DNA of 64,000 bases from Pseudonocardia sp. CNS-004 (GCA_001942185.1 MKJV01000102.1:1-64000); one strand, 5' to 3'. Counted from the stretch's first letter, positions 1 through 9,025 are shown. Notes: generated from the letters alone by a model not told the origin. Numbers and translations are program-made.

Positions 1-3
1 CAT
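1..3 (-). CDS. Start codon of a leftward gene that leaves the window
   Basis: The complement of positions 3-1 is ATG. It is preceded on the minus strand by a perfect AGGAGG (complement of 9-14) with a 5-nt spacer, so a gene very probably begins here and runs off the left edge. Nothing of its product can be seen. Confidence 0.45.
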
Positions 4-655
4 GAGCTCCTCCTGATAGCGGGCTGGTGTTCGCTTTCAGGATGGCAGTGGGGTCTGACAGTTTCGGGGTTGTTCGGTGCGTTCCGCGGAACGCGGAACG
101 CGGAACCGGTGGTCCACAGTTCCCTCTTGGCGGATGTCCAGGGGGTGGTGCGTCGGGACCATCGGATAGTGGCGTGGGCACCCGGCGGTGACGGTCTCGT
201 CGAGATACGGCGTGCCCCCACGTCGGGGACGGCCGCCAACGCAACCACGGTATTCGGTAGTGATCGCGACCCGGCCACGCCGGTACGCAAGGCGAGGATG
301 TGGAACGAGGCGAGCGCACCCGAGGCCCCCAGCCGGAAGGCCGGGGGCACGGCGACGAGGGTGACCAAGGCGCGCCCACGAGAGCCGAGCTACGAGGCCG
401 CACCACCCGGGCGGAACAGAGCCGCTGCGTTCCGCGGAACGCGGGGCCCGGTCTTCTCCCGGCGGGTGTCCGAGGGCTGGACCACCGCCATCGGATGTGG
501 CGTAGTCGCCCGGAGATGACGGCACTCGTCGACGTACAGGCGTGCCTCTGCGCAAGGGGCCGGACGCGAAGGAAGCGACGCCACCCGAGCCCCCGGCGCG
601 GAGGTCGAGGCGCGCCCACGGGAGACGAGCTCGGTGCCGCTCACCGTGGCGGGTG
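4..655. other. Intergenic region without a convincing gene
   Basis: This stretch lies between the leftward start at the window edge and the 3' end of the ligD-type gene. Open frames run through it on both strands, but their translations look like GC-driven composition and show no family motif. It has some internal repetition: an identical palindromic 18-mer, GCGTTCCGCGGAACGCGG, occurs at 79-96 and 427-444; CCATCGGAT occurs at 159 and 488; and GGCGCGCCCACG occurs at about 369 and 609. The leader of the leftward gene must be in its first ~100 bases, but I do not see a clear promoter. Confidence 0.5.
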
Positions 656-1624
656 TCAGGCGTCGAGGTCCTGTGGCTCCTCGTCGTCGGGCAGGGCGTC
701 GCCCTCGTGGGCGTCGCGGTCGGCCCATTCGAGGAGCTCGTCGATGAGGAACACGGCGTCATCGATGCCGGCGTGCAGGTCGCCGAGCTCGGCGAAGCGG
801 GCGGGGACGGTGGCGATCGTGAAGTCGCGCGGGTCGGCCTCGTCGACCTCGTCCCAGCGGACCGGGGTGGACACCACGGCCTCGGGCACGCCGCGCACGG
901 AGTAGGCGCAGCGGATGGTGTGGTCGCGGGTGTTCTGGTTGTAATCCACGAAGATCGACTTGGGGTCGCGGTCCTTGCGCCACCACGTGAGGTCGACCAG
1001 GTCGCAGCGGCGGGCCACCTCGCGGGCGAACGCGTGGGCGGCGCGGCGGACGTCGGCGAAGCCGTGGTCGGGCCGGATCCGCACGTAGACGTGCATGCCC
1101 TTGCCGCCCGACGTCTTCGGCCAGCCGGTGGCGCCCAGCTCGTCGAGCACCTCGTGGGCGACGTGCGCGACACGGCGGACGTCGGCGTAGGTGGCCTCGG
1201 GCATCGGGTCGAGGTCGATGCGCCACTCGTCGGGTTTCTCGGTGTCGGCGCGCCGCGAGTTCCACGGGTGGAACTCCACGGTGGACATCTGCACCGCCCA
1301 CACCACGTCGGCCGGGTGCTGCACGCACAGCTCGTCGGCCGTGCGGTTCCAGCGGGGGAAGTGGATGCGCACGGTCTGCACCCAGTCGGGCGCGCCCCTG
1401 GGCAGCCGCTTCTGGTGCACCTTCTCGCCGGTGACGCCGGTGGGGAAGCGGTGCAGCATGCACGGGCGGTCGCGCAGCGCGCGCACGACGCCGTCGGCCA
1501 CGGCGAGGTAGTAGTTCGCCAGGTCGAGCTTGGTCTCCCCGCGGGCCGGGAAGTAGACCCGGTCGGGGTTGGAGATCCGGACGACGCGGTCGCCGACCTC
1601 CAGCTCGACGGCGGGACTCGCCAT
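656..1624 (-). CDS. LigD-type DNA polymerase/primase domain protein (NHEJ)
   Basis: A stand-alone polymerase domain of the archaeo-eukaryotic primase superfamily, as in the N-terminal part of LigD. In bacterial non-homologous end joining this domain fills gaps and adds ribonucleotides at double-strand breaks. The protein is 322 aa from the ATG at 1624. The metal-binding DLD is at residues 137-139, the SGGKGMH motif at 172-178, and the third acidic residue lies in FVDYNQN near residue 227. No ligase or nuclease domain is attached, and no ku gene is visible nearby. It starts 5 nt after the DUF2631 gene, so the two may be co-transcribed. A longer open frame exists upstream, but the ATG at 1624 matches the usual family start. 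Confidence 0.88.
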   Translation of the reverse strand: MASPAVELEVGDRVVRISNPDRVYFPARGETKLDLANYYLAVADGVVRALRDRPCMLHRFPTGVTGEKVHQKRLPRGAPDWVQTVRIHFPRWNRTADELCVQHPADVVWAVQMSTVEFHPWNSRRADTEKPDEWRIDLDPMPEATYADVRRVAHVAHEVLDELGATGWPKTSGGKGMHVYVRIRPDHGFADVRRAAHAFAREVARRCDLVDLTWWRKDRDPKSIFVDYNQNTRDHTIRCAYSVRGVPEAVVSTPVRWDEVDEADPRDFTIATVPARFAELGDLHAGIDDAVFLIDELLEWADRDAHEGDALPDDEEPQDLDA

Positions 1625-1629
1625 CGCGC

Positions 1630-1896
1630 TCAGCGCCGCCAGGAGGTGCGCTGGCGGATGGAGTGCATCACGAGGCCGATCGCCATGGCGATCGCGATCC
1701 CCGTGAGCCACACGTTCGCGGTGTTGTTCGAGAGGTTGTTGTTGGTGAAGTTCATGGCGATCAGGATCAGGACGACCACCCAGCCCGCGATGACCATCCC
1801 CCGCGGGAACCCGCCGTGCCACCCCCACTCGGCCGACGGCTCCTCCGCAGGGTCGACCTCGGGTCGCTGCGCCAGCTCACGGGTGTTCCTTGCCAC
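1630..1896 (-). CDS. DUF2631 small membrane protein
   Basis: A protein of 88 aa. The N-terminal part has the actinobacterial DUF2631 signature (ELAQRPEVDPAEEPSAEWGW), followed by two hydrophobic helices (about residues 33-45 and 57-75). Function is unknown. The GTG start at 1896 is preceded by AGGAGG at a good distance, which decides against the longer open frame. It is divergent from dxr, leaving about 70 bases for both promoters; this neighbourhood is common in actinobacteria. Confidence 0.8.
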   Translation of the reverse strand: MARNTRELAQRPEVDPAEEPSAEWGWHGGFPRGMVIAGWVVVLILIAMNFTNNNLSNNTANVWLTGIAIAMAIGLVMHSIRQRTSWRR

Positions 1897-1967
1897 CGAA
1901 GTCCTCCTGAACGACCGGCTGAGGCCTTCATCGTCGCACAACACCCCGACGGGGATGATGGACGGTG

Positions 1968-3140
1968 ATGACCACTCGCTCCGTCCTCGTGCTGGGTTCC
2001 ACCGGTTCCGTCGGCACGCAGGCACTCGACGTCGTCGCCGCACACCCCGACCGGTTCACGGTCGCGGGGCTCGCGGCGGGCGGCCGTGACACCGATCTGC
2101 TGGTACGCCAGGTGCGGGAGCACCGGGTGCCCCGGCTCGCCGTGGCGGGCGCGGCCACCGCTGCCGAGCTGCGGGAGCGGCTGCCTGGAGTCGAGGTGCT
2201 GGCCGGGCCGGAGGCGGCCACCGAGCTCACGGCCACCGCGGGCGCCGACATCGTGCTCAACGCGATCACCGGTTCGGTCGGGCTGGGGCCCACCCTCGCC
2301 GCGCTCGCCTCCGGAGCCACCCTCGCGCTCGCCAACAAGGAGTCGCTGGTGGCCGGGGGTGCGCTGGTCACGGGTGCCGCGGCGCCGGGCCAGATCGTGC
2401 CGGTCGACTCCGAGCACTCGGCGCTGGCGCAGTGCCTGCGCGGTGGCCGGGCCGACGAGGTGGCGCGGCTGGTGCTCACCGCGTCCGGTGGCCCGTTCCG
2501 GGGGCGGCGGCGCGCCGACCTCGCGGGCGTCACGGTCGCCGAGGCGATGGCCCACCCGACGTGGGCGATGGGCCCGGTCATCACGATCAACTCGGCAACG
2601 CTCGTGAACAAGGGGCTCGAGCTGATCGAGGCCCACCTGCTGTTCGGGGTGCCGTACGAGCGGATCGACGTGGTGGTGCACCCGCAGTCGATCGTGCACT
2701 CGATGGTGACCTTCGTCGACGGTTCGACGCTCGCCCAGGCCAGCCCGCCGGACATGAAGCTCCCGATCGCACTGGCGCTCGGCTGGCCGGACCGGCTCGC
2801 GGGCGCGGCGCTGCCGTGCCGCTGGGACACCGCGCAGAGCTGGACGTTCGAGCCGCTCGACGACGAGGCGCTCCCCGGTGTCCGGCTGGCCCGAGCGGCC
2901 GGCGCGGCGGGCGGCTGCGTCCCCGCTGTGCTCAACGCCGCGAACGAGGAGGCGGTGGCCGCGTTCGTGGCGGGCGGGCTGTCGTTCGTCGGCATCTTCG
3001 ACGTCCTGGAGCGGGTGCTCGACGCCGCCGACGCCTGGACCGCGGATCCCGCTACCGTTGCAGACGTGCTGGCAGCAGAGGATTGGGCGCGGGCGCGGGC
3101 AGCTGAGCTCGCCGCGTCGAGGAGGGCACCCCTCTCATGA
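1968..3140 (+). CDS. dxr: 1-deoxy-D-xylulose 5-phosphate reductoisomerase
   Basis: This is the NADPH-dependent second step of the MEP isoprenoid pathway, converting DXP to 2-C-methyl-D-erythritol 4-phosphate in the cytosol. The NADPH-binding GSTGSVG lies near the N terminus, the NKES loop follows at about residue 123, and metal ligands lie in VDSEHSA and in the NKGLE segment. Full length at about 390 aa and intact. The start is ATG 1968; the GTG immediately before it (1965) is an equal alternative. The stop overlaps the rip1 start as ATGA, so the two genes are translationally coupled. The later MEP enzyme gene ispG lies 17 kb downstream, beyond the nicotinate island. Confidence 0.97.
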   Translation: MTTRSVLVLGSTGSVGTQALDVVAAHPDRFTVAGLAAGGRDTDLLVRQVREHRVPRLAVAGAATAAELRERLPGVEVLAGPEAATELTATAGADIVLNAITGSVGLGPTLAALASGATLALANKESLVAGGALVTGAAAPGQIVPVDSEHSALAQCLRGGRADEVARLVLTASGGPFRGRRRADLAGVTVAEAMAHPTWAMGPVITINSATLVNKGLELIEAHLLFGVPYERIDVVVHPQSIVHSMVTFVDGSTLAQASPPDMKLPIALALGWPDRLAGAALPCRWDTAQSWTFEPLDDEALPGVRLARAAGAAGGCVPAVLNAANEEAVAAFVAGGLSFVGIFDVLERVLDAADAWTADPATVADVLAAEDWARARAAELAASRRAPLS

Positions 3141-4437
3141 TGTTCGTGCTCGGGATCCTGCTGCTCTTCGCCGGGATCATGATCTCGGTGGCCTGGCACG
3201 AGCTGGGCCACTACCTCGCCGCCCGCAAGTTCGGCATCAAGGTGCCGGAGTTCTTCGTCGGGTTCGGGAAGACGGTGTGGTCGCGCCAGGTGGGCGAGAC
3301 CGAGTTCGGGGTCAAGATGATCCCGTTGGGCGGCTACATCCGCATGATCGGCATGCTGCCGCCCGCCAAGGGCGAGACGCTGGGCCGAAGCCGCCGCACC
3401 GGCCCGTTCCAGGGCCTCATCGACGACGCTCGGCAGCAGTCGGCGATGGATGTGCTGCCCGAGGACGCGCACCGGCAGTTCTACACCCGCGCGCCTGGAA
3501 GCGGATCATCGTGATGGCGGCGGGGCCGTTCCAGAACCTGATCCTCGCGGTCATCCTGTTCGCGATCGCGATCATGGGGATCGGGGTTGCGGACGGCACC
3601 CAGAACACGACGACGATCTCGCAGGTCAGTCAATGCGTACTGCCGGCGTCGGCCCCAGCCACCGACGAATGCCCTAGTGATGCACCCCTGACGCCGGCCG
3701 CGGCGGCGGGCTTCCAGCCCGGGGACACGATTGTCGGATTCAACGGGGCGCCGGTGGTCGAGAACGACTGGCGGGCCCTGCAGGAGGCGATCCGCACTGC
3801 GTCCGGCACGGTCACCGTCACGGTGGAGCGCGACGGGCAGCTCCACGACCTCACCCCGACGCTGATCCGCACCCAGGCGCGGGATCTCGATGACCCGAAC
3901 CGGATCGTGGAGGCGAGTTTCCTCGGGGTGACGCCGGTGCCGATCTTCGTGCCGCAGGGGCCGGAAGTCGTGGTCGCGCAGGTCGGCGACGTTGTCGTCC
4001 GCACGGGGCAGGCGATCATCAACCTGCCCGAGCGACTGCCGAACCTGTTCGGCTCGGCGTTCCTCGGAGCAGAGCGTGACCAGGACGGACCGGTCGGCAT
4101 CGTCGGCGTGTCCCGGATCGGTGGCGAGTACCTCTCTGCGGGGTTCACGGTGACGCAGCAGGTGCTGTTCCTGCTCAACCTGCTGGCGCTGGTGAACATC
4201 TCGCTGTTCCTGTTCAACCTGCTGCCGCTGCCGCCGCTGGACGGCGGCCAGATCTTCCCGGCGCTGTGGGAGGCCGTGAAGAAGCGGATCGCGCGGGTGC
4301 GCGGCAAGCCAGACCCCGGGCCGGTGGACGCGGCCAAGCTCTTGCCCGTGGCCTACGTGGTGGCGCTGCTGTTCATCGGGTGGAGCGCGATCCTGCTGGT
4401 CGCCGACGTGGTCAACCCGATCCAACTACCGTTCTGA
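3137..4437 (+). CDS. rip1: Site-2 intramembrane metalloprotease, RseP/Rip1 family (frameshift in sequence)
   Basis: A zinc metalloprotease (M50) that cleaves membrane-anchored anti-sigma factors. The HELGH zinc site is at residues 21-25 in the first membrane segment. A PDZ domain occupies the middle, with PGDTIVGFNG typical of its binding strand. The second active-site segment, PLPPLDGGQIFP, is near the C terminus. About 433 aa if one base is restored. The frame breaks near 3495, where RAPWKRIIV requires one more C in a GCGCC run; both flanking halves are well conserved, so I read this as sequence error. It overlaps dxr by 4 bases and runs tail to tail with the ClpN-like gene (12-base overlap). 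Confidence 0.93.
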
Positions 4438-5129
4438 TGCGCCCTGCACCGAGCGTTCCCACTCCGCGGCGCGGCGGTGCTGGGCGTCCACCGTGGCGAG
4501 CAGGCGCGGGTCGGCCTCGGCGAACGTGTCGACGACGTCAGTGGGCCGGATCGGCTCGCCCATGCGCAGGACGTAGACGCTGAGGCCGCCGCCCATGTCG
4601 CGCTGCATCTCGCTCGCGAAGGTGTCCAGCCGGGCGCCTGGACCGCGACGAACCAGCCCTGCGGTTCGAGCTGCTCGCGGATGCGGACGAGGACCTCGAA
4701 CAGGTCGTGCGCGCTCACCTCGACCGCCGATCCGGACCATTCCAGCTCCGCGCGGTACCCGTCGTGGCCGCGGGCGGTCCACCACCAGTGGATCACCGCA
4801 TCCTGCCGCTCGTCGCCCCGCGCGAGTACGACCGGCACGTCGGCGGATCGTTCGTCGCCGTCGTTCGTGCTGGCCGGTAACCCCGGGTTCCCCCTGGCGT
4901 AGGTCTCGGAGGCGAGGATCCGTTCCAGCTCGCGGCGCACCGTCGGCAGGTCGACGAACTTCGCGATGGCGGCCGTGGCGGGGGACATCCCGTCGTCGAG
5001 CATGCCGAGCAGCAGGTGCTCGACCCCGAGGTACGGGTGGCGGCGGCGTCGGGCTTGGTCCTCGGCGTGCCGGAGCACGTCGAGGTATCGGGGTGTCGGT
5101 CGCAGCGGGGCGTCGTCGTCGATCGGCAC
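4426..5129 (-). CDS. Clp N-terminal-domain protein (frameshift in sequence)
   Basis: About 234 aa. Residues 10-70 look like one Clp repeat domain (YLDVLRHAEDQARR, then YLGVEHLLLGMLDDG), the substrate-binding N domain of ClpA/ClpC. There is no AAA+ ATPase domain. The remaining half, with an acidic middle segment, is not recognised. The frame breaks near 4640: one G is needed to join WFVAVQ to GARLDTFASEM. The GTG start at 5129 is chosen because the Clp-like homology begins just after it. It lies 64 bases downstream of nicE on the same strand, so it may belong to the nicX-nicE transcript. A role as adaptor or stress protein is inference. Confidence 0.68.
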
Positions 5130-5193
5130 GCCCCCATCGTGGTACTGATCGCCGTTTCGCGCATCGGCGGATCCCGGGGTTTGGCCGAGCCGC

Positions 5194-5939
5194 TCAGGCG
5201 GCGAGCAGCCGCCCGGCGCCGGAACCTGCGGGTTCAGGCCCAATCTCGTCAGGATCTGGTGTGTCGTCGCCGTGGCGGCGGAGAGCACCGGGATGCCCAC
5301 CTCGTCCTCGACGGCCGCGATCGACTCCAGCGAGGGCATCTGCACACAGGCCGACAGGACGAGCGCGTCGGCACCGGAAAGGTCGAGCTTGCGCCGGTGT
5401 TCGCGCAGGTCGGCGGGGTCGAGTCGGGCGACGGCCAGGTTGTCGGGCACCTCGAGCGACAGCGCGTCCACCACCTCGACGCCGGCGTCCTCCAGGTAGG
5501 CCACCACCAGTTCGGTGAGCGGCTTCAGGTACGGCGTGATGATCGCGACCCGCCGCGCCCCGAGCGCCGAGATCCCGGACAGCAGCGCTCCCGCGCTCGA
5601 CACGACCGGTGCGTCCGAGCCCTCCGCCCGCAGGGCGGCGGTGATCGTGTCCTCGGCGGTGCAGTGGTAGCCGGGGCCCTGCGCCATGATCGCGACGAGG
5701 CAGGCGGTGGCGACCACGTCGGGCCGGGCGTCGGCCAGCTCGGTGGCCGCCCGCTCGGCCTGGGCGTTCATGGCGCGCAGCTGCTCCGGCGTGACGTGCT
5801 GCATCCGGGCCCGGGCCGAGTGGAAGACGAACCGGTCGTCGGGCAGCTCCCGCTCGCGGGCGGCGAGCATGCGGGGGAGCTCGGTCTCCATCGTGAGGTT
5901 CGAGCTCGGGACGATCATCCCGATGTGGTGGGTCGTCAT
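5194..5939 (-). CDS. nicE: Maleate cis-trans isomerase (frameshift near C terminus)
   Basis: An Asp/Glu racemase-superfamily enzyme that isomerises maleate to fumarate, the last step of nicotinate degradation. The two catalytic cysteines lie in ATACLVA (C80) and LSACVQ (C198), the same spacing as in characterised maleate isomerases. The N-terminal IGMIVPSSNLTMETE is typical of the family. About 248 aa. The last ten residues need one extra G near 5215 (ending APGRLLAA then TGA at 5196-5194); without it the frame runs on into the next gene. Its ATG overlaps the nicX stop by 4 bases, so the two are coupled. Confidence 0.88.
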
Positions 5940-6982
5940 CGCGCGGCGGCCGGGCGCATCTCGGCGACGGTGAGCTCGCCGTCGTCGACGATGAGCTCGT
6001 CGTCGAGGTACAGGGAGTTGCCGCGCATGGGGATGTCGAAGTGGCAGGGGGTGTCGTTGGGGCCGCCGAGCTCGTTGTTGGGGCCGATGGAGAACATGAC
6101 GTTGCCGTAGAAGCTGCGCAGCTCCATGCCCATGCCGCCGCCGAACTGGGTGAGCCCGTGCCAGTGGGCGCGCTCGTCGAGGCCCCAGCCGACGTGGCTC
6201 ATGCCGTAGCCGCGCGGGTCGTCGAAGCTCTTGATGTAGGACGAGAGCAGGTCGGCGTCGAGTCCCGAGGAGCCGGCGGTTCCGCGGATGTCGCGGATGA
6301 AGCCCTTCTCGATGGTGATCTCCACCGGGGTCTGGACGTAGGTGTTGAACGGCAGGAGCACGTCGCCGGGCGCGAGGACGATCTTCCCGTCGACGCCGTC
6401 GTCGGCGCCGCCGGTGAACACGAAGGCGGCGGGCCAGTGGTCCCAGCGGCCGGGCTGGTCGGTGTAGCCGTACTCGCTCATGGTCGGGTAGACGCCGAGG
6501 CGGTAGGTGACGTCGGTGCCGTGCGGGCTGGTGATGCGCATGGTCTGGGCCTTGGCGAGCAGCTCTGCGCCCACCTCGACGCGTTCCCGCAGCTCCTTCG
6601 TGGGCATCAGCCGGGCCAGCAGCGGGGCCGGCTCGACGGCGGTGAGGATGCGGGTGCCGGCGCCCTGGATCTCGAACTGTTCCTTGCTGAACAGCAGGAA
6701 CGTGCAGTCGACGAGCATGTCGGCCCGCTTGAGCGCCTCGACGGCGAGGGGGTTGGCGGCCAGGCCGGAGTCGCCGACGGCCCATGCGCCCGACGCCGAG
6801 GCGGGCGGGGGGAGCCGCAGGTGGAACGTCGCCGCGCCGAGTTTCTGCGCCGCCCACATGAACGCGTTCGCGTACTCGCCGCGCTCGTCGCCGCGGGTCA
6901 GGACGGCGACGGTCTCGCCGTCGTGCACCCCGGACAGCGTCAGCTGCTGCAGGCAGATCTCGTTGAACAGGTTCTGGTCCAC
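5936..6982 (-). CDS. nicX: 2,5-dihydroxypyridine 5,6-dioxygenase
   Basis: An Fe(II) extradiol-type ring-opening enzyme of the M29-like fold. It converts 2,5-dihydroxypyridine to N-formylmaleamate. 348 aa, matching the length of Pseudomonas NicX. The likely iron ligands are H263 (MSHVGWG), H314 and D316 (CHFDIPM), corresponding to the His/His/Asp triad described for that enzyme. Intact. The GTG start at 6982 follows a CGGAGGG ribosome site. It heads a leftward unit with nicE and is divergent from the MarR gene. A 26-bp element shared with the nicC upstream region lies directly in front of it (6994-7019). Confidence 0.9.
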   Translation of the reverse strand: MDQNLFNEICLQQLTLSGVHDGETVAVLTRGDERGEYANAFMWAAQKLGAATFHLRLPPPASASGAWAVGDSGLAANPLAVEALKRADMLVDCTFLLFSKEQFEIQGAGTRILTAVEPAPLLARLMPTKELRERVEVGAELLAKAQTMRITSPHGTDVTYRLGVYPTMSEYGYTDQPGRWDHWPAAFVFTGGADDGVDGKIVLAPGDVLLPFNTYVQTPVEITIEKGFIRDIRGTAGSSGLDADLLSSYIKSFDDPRGYGMSHVGWGLDERAHWHGLTQFGGGMGMELRSFYGNVMFSIGPNNELGGPNDTPCHFDIPMRGNSLYLDDELIVDDGELTVAEMRPAAAR

Positions 6983-6993
6983 AGGTCCCTCCG

Positions 6994-7019
6994 GAGATAG
7001 TCCGAACGCTGACGATCCC
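6994..7019 (-). promoter_or_regulatory. 26-bp element upstream of nicX, shared with nicC
   Basis: Read toward nicX, this site begins GGGATCGTCAGC and ends GGACTATCTC. It differs at only two positions, both C/T, from 7635-7660 in front of nicC, in the same orientation relative to the gene. It has partial dyad symmetry (GAT..TC.G....C.GA..ATC). It could be the operator of the MarR-family regulator encoded next door or a shared promoter core; here it ends 11 bases before the nicX start codon. Confidence 0.65.
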
Positions 7020-7056
7020 TCGAACGAGGTGCTCGGTCAAGGGGTGTCGTGTTGCG

Positions 7057-7078
7057 AGCACGTGACCGACGGCGTGCT
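7057..7078. promoter_or_regulatory. Inverted repeat in the nicX/nicR divergent promoter
   Basis: AGCACG and CGTGCT form a perfect 6-bp inverted repeat with a 10-nt spacer, 12 bases before the nicR start. It is a candidate second operator or part of the nicR promoter. Support is symmetry and position only. Confidence 0.3.
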
Positions 7079-7089
7079 TAGCTGGACGA

Positions 7090-7583
7090 GTGGGAATCGG
7101 GGGAGTGGCAGGACGTGCGGGGATCGACCCCTCGAAGGGGTTGCCGCCGCCGGAGGAGCTGCTCGCGGCGCCGGGCTACGTGGCGCGGCGGATGCACCAG
7201 GCCTACACCGCGGCGTGGGCCCGGCTCGTCGACCCGGTGCTGACCGGGCCGCAGTTCGCCGTGCTCACCGCCGTCAACGCTACCCCGGTGTCGAGCAGGG
7301 GTCGCTCGGGTCGTCGGTGGCGCTCGACCGGTCGACGATGGCGAGCATCGTGCGCCGACTGGAGGACCGGGGCCTGATCGTGCGCGAGCGGCCGGCCAAC
7401 GACGGTCGCAAGCGCCTGCTGTACCTCACGCCGGAGGGGGAGACCACGCTCCGCGAGACCGACCGTCGAGCCCGTGACCTGGACAAACTCCTCATGCAGG
7501 GCTACGACCGCGCGGAGCAGGTTGCGCTGCTGCGCCGTCTCACGGCGCTCACCGAGCACTGGGAGAGCCTGGTCGACGACTGA
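7090..7583 (+). CDS. nicR: MarR-family regulator of the nicotinate cluster (frameshift in sequence)
   Basis: A winged-helix MarR repressor of about 164 aa. GPQFAVLTAV is the helix before the DNA-reading region, SVALDRSTMASIVRRLEDRG is the recognition helix segment, and RKRLLYLTPEG is the wing. The frame breaks near 7280, where one C is needed to give AVNAYPGVEQG. Starts at GTG 7090; GTG 7105 is an alternative. It sits between divergent nicX and the rightward nicC unit, where NicR lies functionally in Pseudomonas. Control of both units through the shared 26-bp element is inference. Confidence 0.82.
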
Positions 7584-7634
7584 GGTTTCCGTGGGTTTCT
7601 GACGCGTTACAGCTCGCCGAACCCCTTGCGCTCC

Positions 7635-7660
7635 GGGATCGTCAGTGTTCGGATTATCTC
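7635..7660 (+). promoter_or_regulatory. 26-bp element upstream of nicC, shared with nicX
   Basis: The partner of 6994-7019: 24 of 26 positions are identical and the orientation toward the gene is the same. It lies 71 bases before the nicC start codon. A TTGCGC at 7626-7631 sits upstream. Candidate NicR operator and/or promoter. Confidence 0.65.
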
Positions 7661-7662
7661 GG

Positions 7663-7692
7663 CCGCGTGGTCCGGAGCACGTCCGGACGCGG
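7663..7692 (+). promoter_or_regulatory. Inverted repeat in the nicC leader
   Basis: CCGCG-(tgg)-TCCGGA pairs with TCCGGACGCGG across a 5-nt loop, with a 3-nt bulge. It lies between the 26-bp element and the ribosome site. It could be an RNA hairpin in the leader or a protein site. Confidence 0.35.
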
Positions 7693-7731
7693 TCGACGTG
7701 ATCTGTCCACTGTGGATCTAGGAGGAGACGA

Positions 7732-9000
7732 GTGCCGGCCAGCCAGTCCTACGCGGTCACCATCGTCGGTGGCGGCCTCGGCGGTCTCACCGCCGCACTC
7801 TCCCTCCGCCGCCGGGGGTTGCGCACCACGGTGCTCGAGCAGGCCCCGGAGCTGGGTGAAGTGGGTGCCGGCATCCAGACCGCCCCGAACGCGAGCCGCA
7901 TCCTGCTCGGGCTGGGCCTGCGCCGGCAGCTGGAGGCGATCCACACCGAGCCGCTGGACCAGGTGCGCCGCCGCTGGAAGGACGGCAGCATCATCGCGAC
8001 CCTGCCGCTCGGTGACCGGGTCAAGCGGGAGTTCGGTGCGCCGTACTGGCACTACCACCGCGCCGACCTGCACCAGGTGCTGCTCGACGCGTGCCTCGAC
8101 CCGGACGGGCCCGGCCCGGTCGTGCAGGTGCACACCGGCGCCCAGGTCGTGGACATCGACCTCGCCGACCCGACGGCCCCGGTCGCGCTCACCACCGACG
8201 GCCGCCGCTTCCCCGGCGACGTGCTCGTCGGCGCCGACGGGGTGCGCTCCGCGGTGCGGGACGCGATGGGCCTGCCCGACACGCTCACCTTCTCCGGCGA
8301 GATGGCCTACCGCGCCCTCATCCCCGGCGACAAGATCGCGGCCGACCCGGCAACCCGATTCCTGCTCGACCGGTTCCACTCCACGATCTGGTACGGCCCG
8401 GACCGCCACCTCGTGCACTACTGCATCCGCGGTGGCGAGTTCCTCAACGTGGTCGCGATCGTGCCCAACACCCTCGACATCGAGCAGACGTGGAGCGGGC
8501 CCGCCGGCGCCGACGAGATGGTCGACGCGTTCTCCGAGTGGGACGACCGCGTGGCGGCGATGCTGTCCAAGGCGGAGGGGGACGCCTCGAAGTGGGCGAT
8601 GTTCCGCCGGCACCGCGACCCGGTCTGGGTGGACGGTCACGTCGCCCTGCTCGGTGATGCCTGCCACGCGATGCTGCCCTACCAGGCCCAAGGTGCGTCC
8701 CAGGCGATGGAGGATGCTGCGGTGCTGGCCGAGGAGCTGGGAGCGGTGAGCAGTGACGGGGTCGCGGGGGCGCTGGTCCGGTACGTGTCCCGCCGCGCCA
8801 CGCACGCCGGCATGGTCCAGGACGCATCCCTGGAGAACATGCGCTTCTACCACCTGCCCGACGGCCCCGAGCAGGAGGAGCGCGACCGCACGCTGCGCAA
8901 TTTCCAGGGCGAGTCGGATGTTTCCTACGACTGGCTGTGGCGCGGTAGCCCGCTGAACAACCCCGACATCGAGTCGTTCTCCTACCCGTTCGTGCGCTGA
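7732..9000 (+). CDS. nicC: FAD-dependent 6-hydroxynicotinate 3-monooxygenase (NicC-like)
   Basis: A flavoprotein aromatic hydroxylase of the salicylate-hydroxylase class. Context assigns decarboxylating hydroxylation of 6-hydroxynicotinate to 2,5-dihydroxypyridine. The FAD-binding GGGLGG is at residues 13-18, the DG motif lies in VGADGVRSAVR, and the second FAD site is LLGDACHAMLPYQAQG. 422 aa, somewhat longer than Pseudomonas NicC (about 380 aa) because of a C-terminal tail. Intact. The GTG start follows AGGAGGAG closely. The family alone does not fix the substrate; the neighbouring dioxygenase, deformylase and amidase do. First gene of the rightward nic operon. Confidence 0.85.
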   Translation: MPASQSYAVTIVGGGLGGLTAALSLRRRGLRTTVLEQAPELGEVGAGIQTAPNASRILLGLGLRRQLEAIHTEPLDQVRRRWKDGSIIATLPLGDRVKREFGAPYWHYHRADLHQVLLDACLDPDGPGPVVQVHTGAQVVDIDLADPTAPVALTTDGRRFPGDVLVGADGVRSAVRDAMGLPDTLTFSGEMAYRALIPGDKIAADPATRFLLDRFHSTIWYGPDRHLVHYCIRGGEFLNVVAIVPNTLDIEQTWSGPAGADEMVDAFSEWDDRVAAMLSKAEGDASKWAMFRRHRDPVWVDGHVALLGDACHAMLPYQAQGASQAMEDAAVLAEELGAVSSDGVAGALVRYVSRRATHAGMVQDASLENMRFYHLPDGPEQEERDRTLRNFQGESDVSYDWLWRGSPLNNPDIESFSYPFVR

Positions 9001-9025
9001 TCCCCCGAGATACGGAGCCCACCAC

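Noticed and set aside
37..1173. Long reverse frame of 378 residues over the left region
   Set aside because: It is out of frame with the clear LigD-type protein for half its length and has Arg/Ser/Pro-rich composition typical of high-GC shadow frames.
4353..7061. One 902-residue leftward protein
   Set aside because: It joins parts of three genes (nicX region, maleate isomerase, ClpN-like) only because single-base losses removed stop codons; each part has its own start, overlap and family boundaries.
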